Source: Blastomussa wellsi (Eukaryota > Cnidaria > Anthozoa > Scleractinia > Plerogyridae). From it: 64,000 nucleotides of DNA. The stretch covers positions 13,228,888 through 13,292,887 of the forward strand of contig OX393574.1 in the NCBI GenBank assembly GCA_947652115.1, read 5' to 3'. Each line of letters begins with the position of its first letter. Position 1 is the stretch's first letter. The position numbers and the translations under genes were made by a program. Below the pieces are notes generated by a model. That model was not told the DNA's origin and made no database searches. It saw nothing but the letters and a program-made list of their open reading frames with translations. Of the stretch, positions 38,601 to 51,145 are shown piece after piece.

Positions 38601-41600
38601 ATGCAAGATCTTGGTTAGTGAAGATCTTGGTTATGCAAGATCTTGGTTAGGGAAGATCTTGGTTATTGAAGATCTTGGTTATGCAAGTTTTTGGTTATGC
38701 AAGATCTTGGTTAGTGAAGATCTTGGTTATGCAAGATCTTGGTTAGGGAAGATCTTGGTTATGCAAGATCTTGGTTCGGGAAGATCTTGGATATGGAAGA
38801 TCTTGGTTCGGGATAATCTTGGTTATGCAAGATCTTGGTTCGGGAAGATCATGGTTGGGGAAGATCTTAGTTATGCATGAATTTGCTTTGGAAAGATCTT
38901 GGTTATGCAAGATCTTGGTTATGCATGTTCTTGGTTATGCAAGATCTTGGTTAGGGAAGACCTTGGTTATGGAATATCTTTGTTAGGCACGATCTTGTTT
39001 AGGGAAGATCTTGGTTAGGCAAGATCTTGCTTACGGAAGATCTTGGTTAGGCAAGATCTTGGTTATGCAAGTTCTTGGTTATGCAAGATCTTGGTTAGGG
39101 AAGATCTTGGTTATTGAAGATCTTGGTTATGCAAGTTCTTGGTTATGCAATATCTTGGATGGTTGATTATGCAAGATCTTGGTTCGGGAAAATCATGGTA
39201 AGGGAAGATCTTAGTTATGCATCAACTTGGTTTGGAAAGATCTTGGTTATGGAAGATCTTGGTTATGCAAGATCTTGCTTAGGCAAGATCTTTGTTATGC
39301 AAGATCTTGGTTATGCAAATTCTGGTTAGGCAAGACCTTGGTTATGCAAGATCTTGGTTAGGGAAGATCTTGGTTATGCAAGATCTTTGTTCGGGAAGAA
39401 GATGGTTACGGAAGATCTTAGTTATGCATGAGCTTGGTTTGGAAAGATCTTGGTTAGGGAAGATCTTGGTTATGCAAGATCTTTGTTAGGCAAGATCTTG
39501 GTTAGGGAAGATCTTGGTTATCAAGATCTTGGTTATGCAAGATCTTGGTTAGGCAAGATCTTGGTAAGGGCAGATCTTGGTTATGCAAGATCCTTGTTAG
39601 GGAAGATCTTAGTTAGGCAAGATCTTGGTTAGGCAAGATCTTGGTTATGCAAGATCTTGGTTAGGAAAGATCTTGGTTAGGCAAGATCTTGGTTATGGAA
39701 GATCTTGGTTATGTAAGTTCTTGGTTATGTAAGAACTTGGTTATGCAAGATCTTGGTTATGCAAGATCTTGGTTAGGGAAGATCTTGGTTATGCAAGATC
39801 TTCGTTATGCAAGATCTTTGTTAGGGAAGATCTTCGTTATGCAAGATCTTGGTTATGCAAGACTTGGTTAGGAAAGATCTTGGTTAGACAATGTGTTGGT
39901 TATGCAAGATAATTGTTATGAAAGATATTGGTTATGCAAGATTGTGGTTAGGCAAGATCTTGGTTAGGGAAGATCTTGGTTATGCAAGATCTTGGTTAGG
40001 CAAGATCTTGGTTAGGAAAGATCTTGGATAGGCAAGATCTTGGTTATGGAAGATCGTGGTTATGCAAGAACTTGGTTTGGAAAGATCTTGGTTAGGGAAG
40101 ATCTTGGTTATGCAAGATCTTTGTTAGGCAAGATCTTAGTTATGCAAGATCTTGGTTATGCAAGATCTTGGTTAGGCAAGATCTTGGTTACTCAGGATCT
40201 TGGTTATGCAAGATCTTCGTTATGCAAGATCTTGGTTATGCAAGATAATGGTTATGAAAGATCTTGGTTATGCAAAATCTTGGTTAGGGAAGATCTTGGT
40301 TATTGAAGATCTTGGTTATGCAAGTTCTTGGTTATGCAAGATCTTGGTTATGGAAGATCTTGGTTATGCAAGATCTTGGTTAGGGAAGATCTTGGTTATG
40401 CAAGATCTTGGTTCGGGAAGATCTTGGTTATGCAAGATCTTGGTTCGGGAACATCATGGTTAGGGAAGATCTTGGTTATGCATGAACTTGGTTTTGCAAG
40501 ATCTTGGTTAGGCAAGATCTTGGTTATGCAAGATCTTCTTTATGCAAAATCTTGGTTAGGCAAGATCCTTATTATGCAAAATCCTGGTTCGGCAAGATCT
40601 TGGTTATGCAAGATCTTGGTTGTGCAAGTTCTTGGTTACGCAAGATCTTGGTTAGGAAAGATCTTGGTTATGCAAGATCTTGGTTACTGAAGATCTTTGT
40701 TATGCAAGATCTTGGTTCGGGAAGATCTTGGTTATGCAAGATCCTGGTTCGGTAACATCATGGTTAGGGAAGATCTTGGTTATGCATGAACTTTGTTTTG
40801 CAAGATCTTGGTTAGGCAAGATCTTGGTTATGCAAGATCTTGTTGATGCAAAATCTTAGTTAGGCAAGATCTCGGTTATGCAAGATGTTGGTTAGGGAAG
40901 ATCTTGGTTATGCAAGATAATGGTTATGCAAGTTCTTGGTTATGCAAGATCTTGGTTAGGGAAGATCTTGGTTGTTCAAGATCTTGGTTAGGGAATATCA
41001 TGGTTAGGGAAGATCTTGGTTTGGCAAGATCTTGGTTAGGCAAGATCGTTGTTACTGAAGATCTTGGTTATGCAAGATCTTGGTTCGGGAAGATCTTGGT
41101 TATGCAAGATCTTGGTTCGGGAAGATAATGGTTAGGGAAGATCTTGGTTATGCATGAACTTGGTTTGGCAAGATCTTGGTTAGGAAAGATCTTTGTTATG
41201 CAAGATCTTGGTTAAGCAAGATCTTGGTTATGCAAGACCTTAGTTATGCAAAATCCTGGTTAAGCAAGATCTTGGTTATGCAAGATCTTGGTTAGGCAAG
41301 ATCTTGGTTATGCAAGATCTTGGTTGGGGAAGATCTTGGTTATGCAAGGTCTTTGTTAGGCAAGTTCTTGGGTAGGGAAGTTCTTGGTTAGGCAAGATCT
41401 TTTTTATGCAAGATCTTGGTTAGGGAAGATCGGTTATGCAAGATCTTGGTTATGCAACTTCTTGGTTATGCAAGATCTTGGTTAGGGAAGATCTTGGTTA
41501 TGCGAGATCTTTGTGATGCAAAATCCTCATTAGGCAAGATCTTGGTTAGGTAAGATCTTGGTTAGGGAAGATCTTGGTTATGCAAGATCTTGGTAAGGCA

Positions 41601-43442
41601 AAATCTTGGTTATGCAAGATCTTGGTTATGCAAGATCTTAGTTAGGCAAGATCTTGGTTACTCAAGATCTTGGTTATGCAATATCTTGGTTAGGGAAGAT
41701 CTTGGTTATGCAAGATCTTGGTTACTGAAAATGTTTGTTATGCAAGATCTTGGTTCGGGAAGATCTTGGTTATGCAAGATCTTGGTTCTGGAAGATCATG
41801 CTTAGGGAAGATCTTGGTTAAGCAAGATCTTGGTTATGCAAGATCTTGTTTATGCAAAATCTTGGTTAGGCAAGATCTTGGATATGGAAGATGTTTGTTA
41901 GCGAAGATCTTAGTTATGCAAGTTCTTGGTTATGCAAGTTTTTGGTTATGATAGATCTTTGTTAGGGAAGATCTTTGTTAGGGAAGATCTTGGTTTGGCA
42001 AGATCTAGGTTAGGGAAGATCTTGGTTATGCAAGATTTTTGTTAGAGAAGATCTTGGTTATGCAAGATCTTGGTTAGGGAAGATCTTGGTTGTGCAAGAT
42101 CTTGGTTTAATGAATATCATGGTTAGGCAAGATCTTGGTTAGGGAATATCTTGGTTAGGCGAGATCTTGGTTATCCAAGACCTTGGTTAGGGAGGATCTT
42201 GGTTATGCAAGATCTTGGTTATTCAAGTTCTTGGTTATGCAAGATCTTGGTTAGGGAATATCTTGATTCGGGAAGATGTTGGTTATGCAAGATCTTGGTT
42301 AGGCAAGATCTTGGTTATGCAAGATCTTGGTTATTCAAGATCTTGGTTATGCAAGGTCTTGGTTATGCAAGATCTTGGTTATGGCAGATCTTGGTTACGA
42401 AAATCTTGGTTATGCAAGATCTTGGTTATGCAAGATCTTGGTTAGGGAAGATCTTGGTTATGCAAGATCTTGGTTAGGCTTGATCTTGGTTATGCAAGAT
42501 CTTGGTTATATAAGATCTTGGTTATGCAAGATTTTGGTTATGGAAGTTTTTGGTTATGCAAGATCTTGGTTAGGGAAGATCTTGGTTATGCAAGGTCTTG
42601 GTTAGACAAGATCTTGGTTATGCAAGATCTTGGTTATGCAAGATCTTGGTTAGGCAAGATCTTGCTTCGGGGAGATCTTGGTTATCCAAGACCTTGGTTA
42701 GGGAAGATCTTGATTATGCAAGATCTTGGTTATGCAAGTTCTTGTTGATGCAAGATCTTGGTTAGGGAAGATCTTGGTTATGCAAGATCTTGGTTAGGAA
42801 AGATCCTGGTTAGGGAAGATCTTGGTTATGCAATATCTTGGTTAGACAAGATCTTGGTTAGGGAAGATCTTGGTTATCCAAGATCTTGGTTAGGCAAGAT
42901 CTTGGTTAGGAAAGATCTTTGTTAGGCAAGATCTTGGTTATGGAAGATCTTGGTTATGTAAGAACTTGGTTATGCAAGATCTTGGTTAGGGAAGATCTTG
43001 GTTAGGCAAGAGCTTGGTTATGCAAGATCTTGGTTATGGAAGATCTTGGTTAGGCAAGGTCTTGGTTATGAAAGATCTTGGTTAGGGAAGATCTTGGTTA
43101 TGCAAGATCTTCGTTATGCAAGATCTTTGTTAGGGAAGATCTTGGTTATGCAAGATCTTGGTTATGCAAGATCTTCGTTATGCAAGATCTTGGTTAGGAA
43201 AGATCTTGGTTGGGCAATGTGTTGGTTATGCAAGATCTTTGTTATGCAAGATCTTGGTTATGCAAGATCTTGGTTAAGCAACATCTTGGTTATGCAAGAT
43301 CTTGGTTATGCAAGATCTTCGTTATGCAAGATCATGGTTAGGGAAGATCTTGGTTATGCAAAAACTTGGTTTGGAAAGATCTTGGTTATCCAAGATCTTG
43401 GTTAGGGAAGATCTTCGTTAGGCAAGATCTTGGTTATGCAAG
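35650..43442 (+). repeat. 7,793-bp tandem duplication, copy 1 (satellite only)
   Basis: Every marker from about 35,650 recurs 7,793 bp downstream: 35,808/43,601, 36,341/44,134, 37,284/45,077, 38,467/46,260, 39,689/47,482, 40,040/47,833 and 40,904/48,697. The length is 487 units plus one base. Left of 35,650 the sequence has TTATCC, AAGACC and GGTTAGGGAGG units that are absent left of 43,443, which fixes the left boundary to within about one unit. Contents include the GGTTCGGG-rich stretch (36,160-36,800), the 15-bp GGTTATC units near 37,177 and 39,518, and the odd CTTGGATGGTTGATTATGC unit near 39,158-39,170. Confidence 0.92.
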
Positions 43443-46400
43443 ATCTTGGTTATGCAAGATCTTGGTTATTCAAGTTCTTGGTTATGCAAGATCTTGGTTA
43501 GGGAAGATCTTGGTTATGCAAGATCTTGGTTAGGCAAGATCTTGGTTAGGGAAGATCTTGGTTATACAAGATCTTGGTTAGGGAAGATCTTGGTTAGGCA
43601 ATGTGTTGGTTATGCAAGATCTTTGTTTTGCAAGATCTTGGTTATTCAAGTTCTTGGTTATGCAAGATCTTGGTTAGGGAAGATCTTGGTTATGGAAGAT
43701 CTTTGTTAGGCACGATCCTGTTTAGGGAAGATCTTGTTTTGGCAAGATCTTGCTTAGGGAAGATCTTGGTTATCCAAGATCTTGGTTATGCAAGTTCTTG
43801 GTTATGCAAGATCTTGGTTAGGGAAGATCTTGGTTATTGAAGATCTTGGTTATGCAAGTTTTTTGTTATGCAAGATCTTTGTTTGGGAAGATCTTGGTTA
43901 TGCAAGATCTTGGTTAGGGAAGATCTTGGTTATGCAATATCTTGGCTAGGCAAGATCTTGGTTCGGGAAGATCTTGGTTATGCGAGATCTTGGTTCGTGA
44001 AGATTTTGGTTAAGCAAGATCTTGGTTCGGGAAGATCTTGGTTAGGGAAGATCTTGGTTATGCAATATCTTGGTTAGGGAAGATCTTGGTTATGCAATAT
44101 CTTGGCTAGGCAAGATCTGGGTTATTCAATATCTTGGCTAAGCAAGATCTTTGTTCGGGAAGATCTTGGTTATGCAAGATCTTGGTTAGGGAAGATCTTG
44201 GTTACGCAATATCTTGGCTAGACAAGATCTTGGTTCGGGAAGATCTTGGTTATGCAAGATCTTGGTTTTTGAAGATCTTGGTTATGCAAGATCTTGGTTC
44301 GGGAATATCTTCGTTAGGGAAGCTCTTGGTTATTCAAGATCTTGGTTAGGCAAGATCTTTGTTATGCAAGATCTTGGTTATCCAAAATCCTGGTTAGGCA
44401 AGATCTTGGTTATGCAAGATCTTGGTTAGGGAAGATCTTGCTTATTGAAGATCTTGGTTATGCAAGTTCTTAGTTATGCAAGATCTTGGTTAGGGTAGAT
44501 CTTGGTTATGCAAGATCTTGGTTAGGGAAGATCTTGGTTATGCAATATCTTGGCTAGGCAAGATCTTGGTTCGGGAAGATCTTGGTTATGCAAGATCTTG
44601 GTTCGGGAAGATCTTGGTTATGCAAGATCTTGGTTATGCAAGATGTTGGTTAGGGAAGATCTTGCTTATGCAAGATCTTGGTTATGCAAGATCTTGGTTA
44701 GGGAAGATCTTGGTTATGCAAGATCTTGGTTAGGCAAGATCTTGGTTAGGAAAGATCTTGGTTAGGCAAGATCTTGGTTATGCAAGATCTTGGTTAGGAA
44801 AGATCTTGGTTATGGAAGATCTTTGTTATGCAAGTTCTTGGTTATGCAAGATCTTGGTTAGGGAAGATCTTGGTTATGCAAGATGTTTTTTAGGCAAGTT
44901 CTTGGTTATGAAAGATCTTGGTTAAGGAATATCTTGGTTAGGAATGATCTTGGTTAGGCAAGATCTTGGTTATCAAGATCTTGGTTATGCAAGATCTTGG
45001 TTAGGCAAGATCTTGGTAAAGGCAGATCTTGGTTATGCAAGATCCTTGTTAGGGAAGATCTTAGTTAGGCAAGATCTTGGTTAGGCAAGATCTTGGTTAT
45101 GCAAGATCTTGGTTAGGCAAGATCTTGGTTATGCAAGATCTTGGTTATCCAAGATCTTGGTTTTCCAAGATCTTGGTTATGCAAGATCCTGGTTATGCAA
45201 GTTGTTGGTTATGCAAGATCTTGGTTATGCAAGATCCTTGTTATGTAAGTTCTTTGTTATGTTAGATCTTGGTTAAGGAAGATCTTGGTTTGGCAAGATC
45301 TTGGTTATGCAAGATCTTGGTTAGGGAAGATCTTGGTTAGGCAAGATCTTGGTTATGCAAGATCTTGGTTAGGGAAGATCTTGGTTATGCATAATTTCGT
45401 TATGCAAGATCTTGGTTAGGGAAGATCTTGGTTATGCAAGATCTTGGTTAGGAAAGATCTTGGTTAGGCAATGTGTTGGTTATGCAAGATCTTTGTTATG
45501 CAAGATCTTCGTTATGCAGGATAATGGTTAGGGAAGATCTTGGTTATGCAAGAACTTGGTTTGGCAAGATCTTGGTTATGCAAGATCTTGGTTAGGGAAG
45601 ATGTTGGTTACGCAAGATCTTGCTTATGCAAGATCTTGGTTAGGGAAGATCTTGGTTATGCAAGATCTTCGTTATGAAAGATCTTGGTTATGCAAGATCT
45701 TGGTTATGCAAGATCTTGGTTATGCAAGATCTTGGTTATCCAAGATCTTGGTTAGGAAAGATCTTGGTTAGGCAATGTGTTGGTTATGCAAGATATTTGT
45801 TATGCAAGATCTTGGTTATGCAAGATCTTGGTTAGGCAGCATCTTGGTTATGCAAGATCTTGGTTATGCAAGATCTCCGTTATGCAAGTTCATGGTTAGG
45901 GAAGATCTTGGTTATGCAAGAACTTGGTTTGGCAAGATCTTGGTTAGGGAAGATCTTGGTTATGCAAGATCTTGGTTAGGCAAGATCTTAGTTATGCAAG
46001 ATCTTGTTTATGCAAGATCTTGATTAGGCAAGATCTTGGTTACTCAGGATCTTGGTTATGCAAGATCTTGGTTATGCAAGATCTTGGTTACGCAAGATAA
46101 TGGTTATGAAAGATCTTTGTTATGCAAAATCTTGGTTAGGGAAGATCTTGGTTATGCAAGAGCTTGGTTATGCAAGTTCTTGGTTATGCAAGATCTTGGT
46201 TAGGGAAGATCTTGGTTATGGAAGATCTTTGTTAGGCACGATCTTGTTTAGAGAAGATCTTGGTTAGGCAAGATCTTGCTTACGGAAGATCTTGGTTAGG
46301 CAAGATCTTGGTTATGCAAGTTCTTGGTTATGCAAGATCTTGGTTAGGGAAGATCTTGGTTATTGAAGATCTTGGTTATGCAAGTTCTTGGTTATGCAAG

Positions 46401-49400
46401 ATCTTGGTTAGTGAAGATCTTGGTTATGCAAGATCTTGGTTAGGGAAGATCTTGGTTATTGAAGATCTTGGTTATGCAAGTTTTTGGTTATGCAAGATCT
46501 TGGTTAGTGAAGATCTTGGTTATGCAAGATCTTGGTTAGGGAAGATCTTGGTTATGCAAGATCTTGGTTCGGGAAGATCTTGGATATGGAAGATCTTGGT
46601 TCGGGATAATCTTGGTTATGCAAGATCTTGGTTCGGGAAGATCATGGTTGGGGAAGATCTTAGTTATGCATGAATTTGCTTTGGAAAGATCTTGGTTATG
46701 CAAGATCTTGGTTATGCATGTTCTTGGTTATGCAAGATCTTGGTTAGGGAAGACCTTGGTTATGGAATATCTTTGTTAGGCACGATCTTGTTTAGGGAAG
46801 ATCTTGGTTAGGCAAGATCTTGCTTACGGAAGATCTTGGTTAGGCAAGATCTTGGTTATGCAAGTTCTTGGTTATGCAAGATCTTGGTTAGGGAAGATCT
46901 TGGTTATTGAAGATCTTGGTTATGCAAGTTCTTGGTTATGCAATATCTTGGATGGTTGATTATGCAAGATCTTGGTTCGGGAAAATCATGGTAAGGGAAG
47001 ATCTTAGTTATGCATCAACTTGGTTTGGAAAGATCTTGGTTATGGAAGATCTTGGTTATGCAAGATCTTGCTTAGGCAAGATCTTTGTTATGCAAGATCT
47101 TGGTTATGCAAATTCTGGTTAGGCAAGACCTTGGTTATGCAAGATCTTGGTTAGGGAAGATCTTGGTTATGCAAGATCTTTGTTCGGGAAGAAGATGGTT
47201 ACGGAAGATCTTAGTTATGCATGAGCTTGGTTTGGAAAGATCTTGGTTAGGGAAGATCTTGGTTATGCAAGATCTTTGTTAGGCAAGATCTTGGTTAGGG
47301 AAGATCTTGGTTATCAAGATCTTGGTTATGCAAGATCTTGGTTAGGCAAGATCTTGGTAAGGGCAGATCTTGGTTATGCAAGATCCTTGTTAGGGAAGAT
47401 CTTAGTTAGGCAAGATCTTGGTTAGGCAAGATCTTGGTTATGCAAGATCTTGGTTAGGAAAGATCTTGGTTAGGCAAGATCTTGGTTATGGAAGATCTTG
47501 GTTATGTAAGTTCTTGGTTATGTAAGAACTTGGTTATGCAAGATCTTGGTTATGCAAGATCTTGGTTAGGGAAGATCTTGGTTATGCAAGATCTTCGTTA
47601 TGCAAGATCTTTGTTAGGGAAGATCTTCGTTATGCAAGATCTTGGTTATGCAAGACTTGGTTAGGAAAGATCTTGGTTAGACAATGTGTTGGTTATGCAA
47701 GATAATTGTTATGAAAGATATTGGTTATGCAAGATTGTGGTTAGGCAAGATCTTGGTTAGGGAAGATCTTGGTTATGCAAGATCTTGGTTAGGCAAGATC
47801 TTGGTTAGGAAAGATCTTGGATAGGCAAGATCTTGGTTATGGAAGATCGTGGTTATGCAAGAACTTGGTTTGGAAAGATCTTGGTTAGGGAAGATCTTGG
47901 TTATGCAAGATCTTTGTTAGGCAAGATCTTAGTTATGCAAGATCTTGGTTATGCAAGATCTTGGTTAGGCAAGATCTTGGTTACTCAGGATCTTGGTTAT
48001 GCAAGATCTTCGTTATGCAAGATCTTGGTTATGCAAGATAATGGTTATGAAAGATCTTGGTTATGCAAAATCTTGGTTAGGGAAGATCTTGGTTATTGAA
48101 GATCTTGGTTATGCAAGTTCTTGGTTATGCAAGATCTTGGTTATGGAAGATCTTGGTTATGCAAGATCTTGGTTAGGGAAGATCTTGGTTATGCAAGATC
48201 TTGGTTCGGGAAGATCTTGGTTATGCAAGATCTTGGTTCGGGAACATCATGGTTAGGGAAGATCTTGGTTATGCATGAACTTGGTTTTGCAAGATCTTGG
48301 TTAGGCAAGATCTTGGTTATGCAAGATCTTCTTTATGCAAAATCTTGGTTAGGCAAGATCCTTATTATGCAAAATCCTGGTTCGGCAAGATCTTGGTTAT
48401 GCAAGATCTTGGTTGTGCAAGTTCTTGGTTACGCAAGATCTTGGTTAGGAAAGATCTTGGTTATGCAAGATCTTGGTTACTGAAGATCTTTGTTATGCAA
48501 GATCTTGGTTCGGGAAGATCTTGGTTATGCAAGATCCTGGTTCGGTAACATCATGGTTAGGGAAGATCTTGGTTATGCATGAACTTTGTTTTGCAAGATC
48601 TTGGTTAGGCAAGATCTTGGTTATGCAAGATCTTGTTGATGCAAAATCTTAGTTAGGCAAGATCTCGGTTATGCAAGATGTTGGTTAGGGAAGATCTTGG
48701 TTATGCAAGATAATGGTTATGCAAGTTCTTGGTTATGCAAGATCTTGGTTAGGGAAGATCTTGGTTGTTCAAGATCTTGGTTAGGGAATATCATGGTTAG
48801 GGAAGATCTTGGTTTGGCAAGATCTTGGTTAGGCAAGATCGTTGTTACTGAAGATCTTGGTTATGCAAGATCTTGGTTCGGGAAGATCTTGGTTATGCAA
48901 GATCTTGGTTCGGGAAGATAATGGTTAGGGAAGATCTTGGTTATGCATGAACTTGGTTTGGCAAGATCTTGGTTAGGAAAGATCTTTGTTATGCAAGATC
49001 TTGGTTAAGCAAGATCTTGGTTATGCAAGACCTTAGTTATGCAAAATCCTGGTTAAGCAAGATCTTGGTTATGCAAGATCTTGGTTAGGCAAGATCTTGG
49101 TTATGCAAAAAATCTTGGTTGGGGAAGATCTTGGTTATGCAAGGTCTTTGTTAGGCAAGTTCTTGGGTAGGGAAGTTCTTGGTTAGGCAAGATCTTTTTT
49201 ATGCAAGATCTTGGTTAGGGAAGATCGGTTATGCAAGATCTTGGTTATGCAACTTCTTGGTTATGCAAGATCTTGGTTAGGGAAGATCTTGGTTATGCGA
49301 GATCTTTGTGATGCAAAATCCTCATTAGGCAAGATCTTGGTTAGGTAAGATCTTGGTTAGGGAAGATCTTGGTTATGCAAGATCTTGGTAAGGCAAAATC

Positions 49401-51145
49401 TTGGTTATGCAAGATCTTGGTTATGCAAGATCTTAGTTAGGCAAGATCTTGGTTACTCAAGATCTTGGTTATGCAATATCTTGGTTAGGGAAGATCTTGG
49501 TTATGCAAGATCTTGGTTACTGAAAATGTTTGTTATGCAAGATCTTGGTTCGGGAAGATCTTGGTTATGCAAGATCTTGGTTCTGGAAGATCATGCTTAG
49601 GGAAGATCTTGGTTAAGCAAGATCTTGGTTATGCAAGATCTTGTTTATGCAAAATCTTGGTTAGGCAAGATCTTGGATATGGAAGATGTTTGTTAGCGAA
49701 GATCTTAGTTATGCAAGTTCTTGGTTATGCAAGTTTTTGGTTATGATAGATCTTTGTTAGGGAAGATCTTTGTTAGGGAAGATCTTGGTTTGGCAAGATC
49801 TAGGTTAGGGAAGATCTTGGTTATGCAAGATTTTTGTTAGAGAAGATCTTGGTTATGCAAGATCTTGGTTAGGGAAGATCTTGGTTGTGCAAGATCTTGG
49901 TTTAATGAATATCATGGTTAGGCAAGATCTTGGTTAGGGAATATCTTGGTTAGGCGAGATCTTGGTTATCCAAGACCTTGGTTAGGGAGGATCTTGGTTA
50001 TGCAAGATCTTGGTTATTCAAGTTCTTGGTTATGCAAGATCTTGGTTAGGGAATATCTTGATTCGGGAAGATGTTGGTTATGCAAGATCTTGGTTAGGCA
50101 AGATCTTGGTTATGCAAGATCTTGGTTATTCAAGATCTTGGTTATGCAAGGTCTTGGTTATGCAAGATCTTGGTTATGGCAGATCTTGGTTACGAAAATC
50201 TTGGTTATGCAAGATCTTGGTTATGCAAGATCTTGGTTAGGGAAGATCTTGGTTATGCAAGATCTTGGTTAGGCTTGATCTTGGTTATGCAAGATCTTGG
50301 TTATATAAGATCTTGGTTATGCAAGATTTTGGTTATGGAAGTTTTTGGTTATGCAAGATCTTGGTTAGGGAAGATCTTGGTTATGCAAGGTCTTGGTTAG
50401 ACAAGATCTTGGTTATGCAAGATCTTGGTTATGCAAGATCTTGGTTAGGCAAGATCTTGCTTCGGGGAGATCTTGGTTATCCAAGACCTTGGTTAGGGAA
50501 GATCTTGATTATGCAAGATCTTGGTTATGCAAGTTCTTGTTTATGCAAGATCTTGGTTAGGGAAGATCTTGGTTATGCAAGATCTTGGTTAGGAAAGATC
50601 CTGGTTAGGGAAGATCTTGGTTATGCAATATCTTGGTTAGACAAGATCTTGGTTAGGGAAGATCTTGGTTATCCAAGATCTTGGTTAGGCAAGATCTTGG
50701 TTAGGAAAGATCTTTGTTAGGCAAGATCTTGGTTATGGAAGATCTTGGTTATGTAAGAACTTGGTTATGCAAGATCTTGGTTAGGGAAGATCTTGGTTAG
50801 GCAAGAGCTTGGTTATGCAAGATCTTTGTTAGGGAAGATCTTGGTTATGCAAGATCTTGGTTATGCAAGATCTTCGTTATGCAAGATCTTGGTTAGGAAA
50901 GATCTTGGTTGGGCAATGTCTTGGTTATGCAAGATCTTTGTTATGCAAGATCTTGGTTATGCAAGATCTTGGTTAGGCAACATCTTGGTTATGCAAGATC
51001 TTGGTTATGCAAGATCTTCGTTATGCAAGATCATGGTTAGGGAAGATCTTGGTTATGCAAAAACTTGGTTTGGAAAGATCTTGGTTATCCAAGATCTTGG
51101 TTAGGGAAGATCTTCGTTAGGCAAGATCTTGGTTATGCAAGATCT
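43443..51145 (+). repeat. 7.8-kb tandem duplication, copy 2
   Basis: This follows copy 1 directly and is nearly identical to it. Differences I found: a 2-bp gain giving GCAAAAAATCTTGG at about 49,105-49,118, after which the offset is 7,795; T at 50,542 where copy 1 has G at 42,747; loss of 96 bp (6 units) near 50,826 relative to about 43,026-43,121; GCAATGTCTTGG near 50,915 for GCAATGTGTTGG; and TTAGGC for TTAAGC near 50,973. The right end lies near 51,145, where the sequence goes on as in 33,840-34,530 rather than returning to the block start. A very recent duplication fits; an assembly duplication cannot be excluded from sequence alone. Confidence 0.9.
49105..49118 (+). other. Copy-2-specific A-run unit (+2 bp)
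   Basis: The unit reads GCAAAAAATCTTGG where copy 1, near 41,322, has GCAAGATCTTGG. It has two extra bases and the core G replaced by A. This is the point where the offset between the two 7.8-kb copies shifts from 7,793 to 7,795, so it serves as a diagnostic marker for copy 2. Confidence 0.85.
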
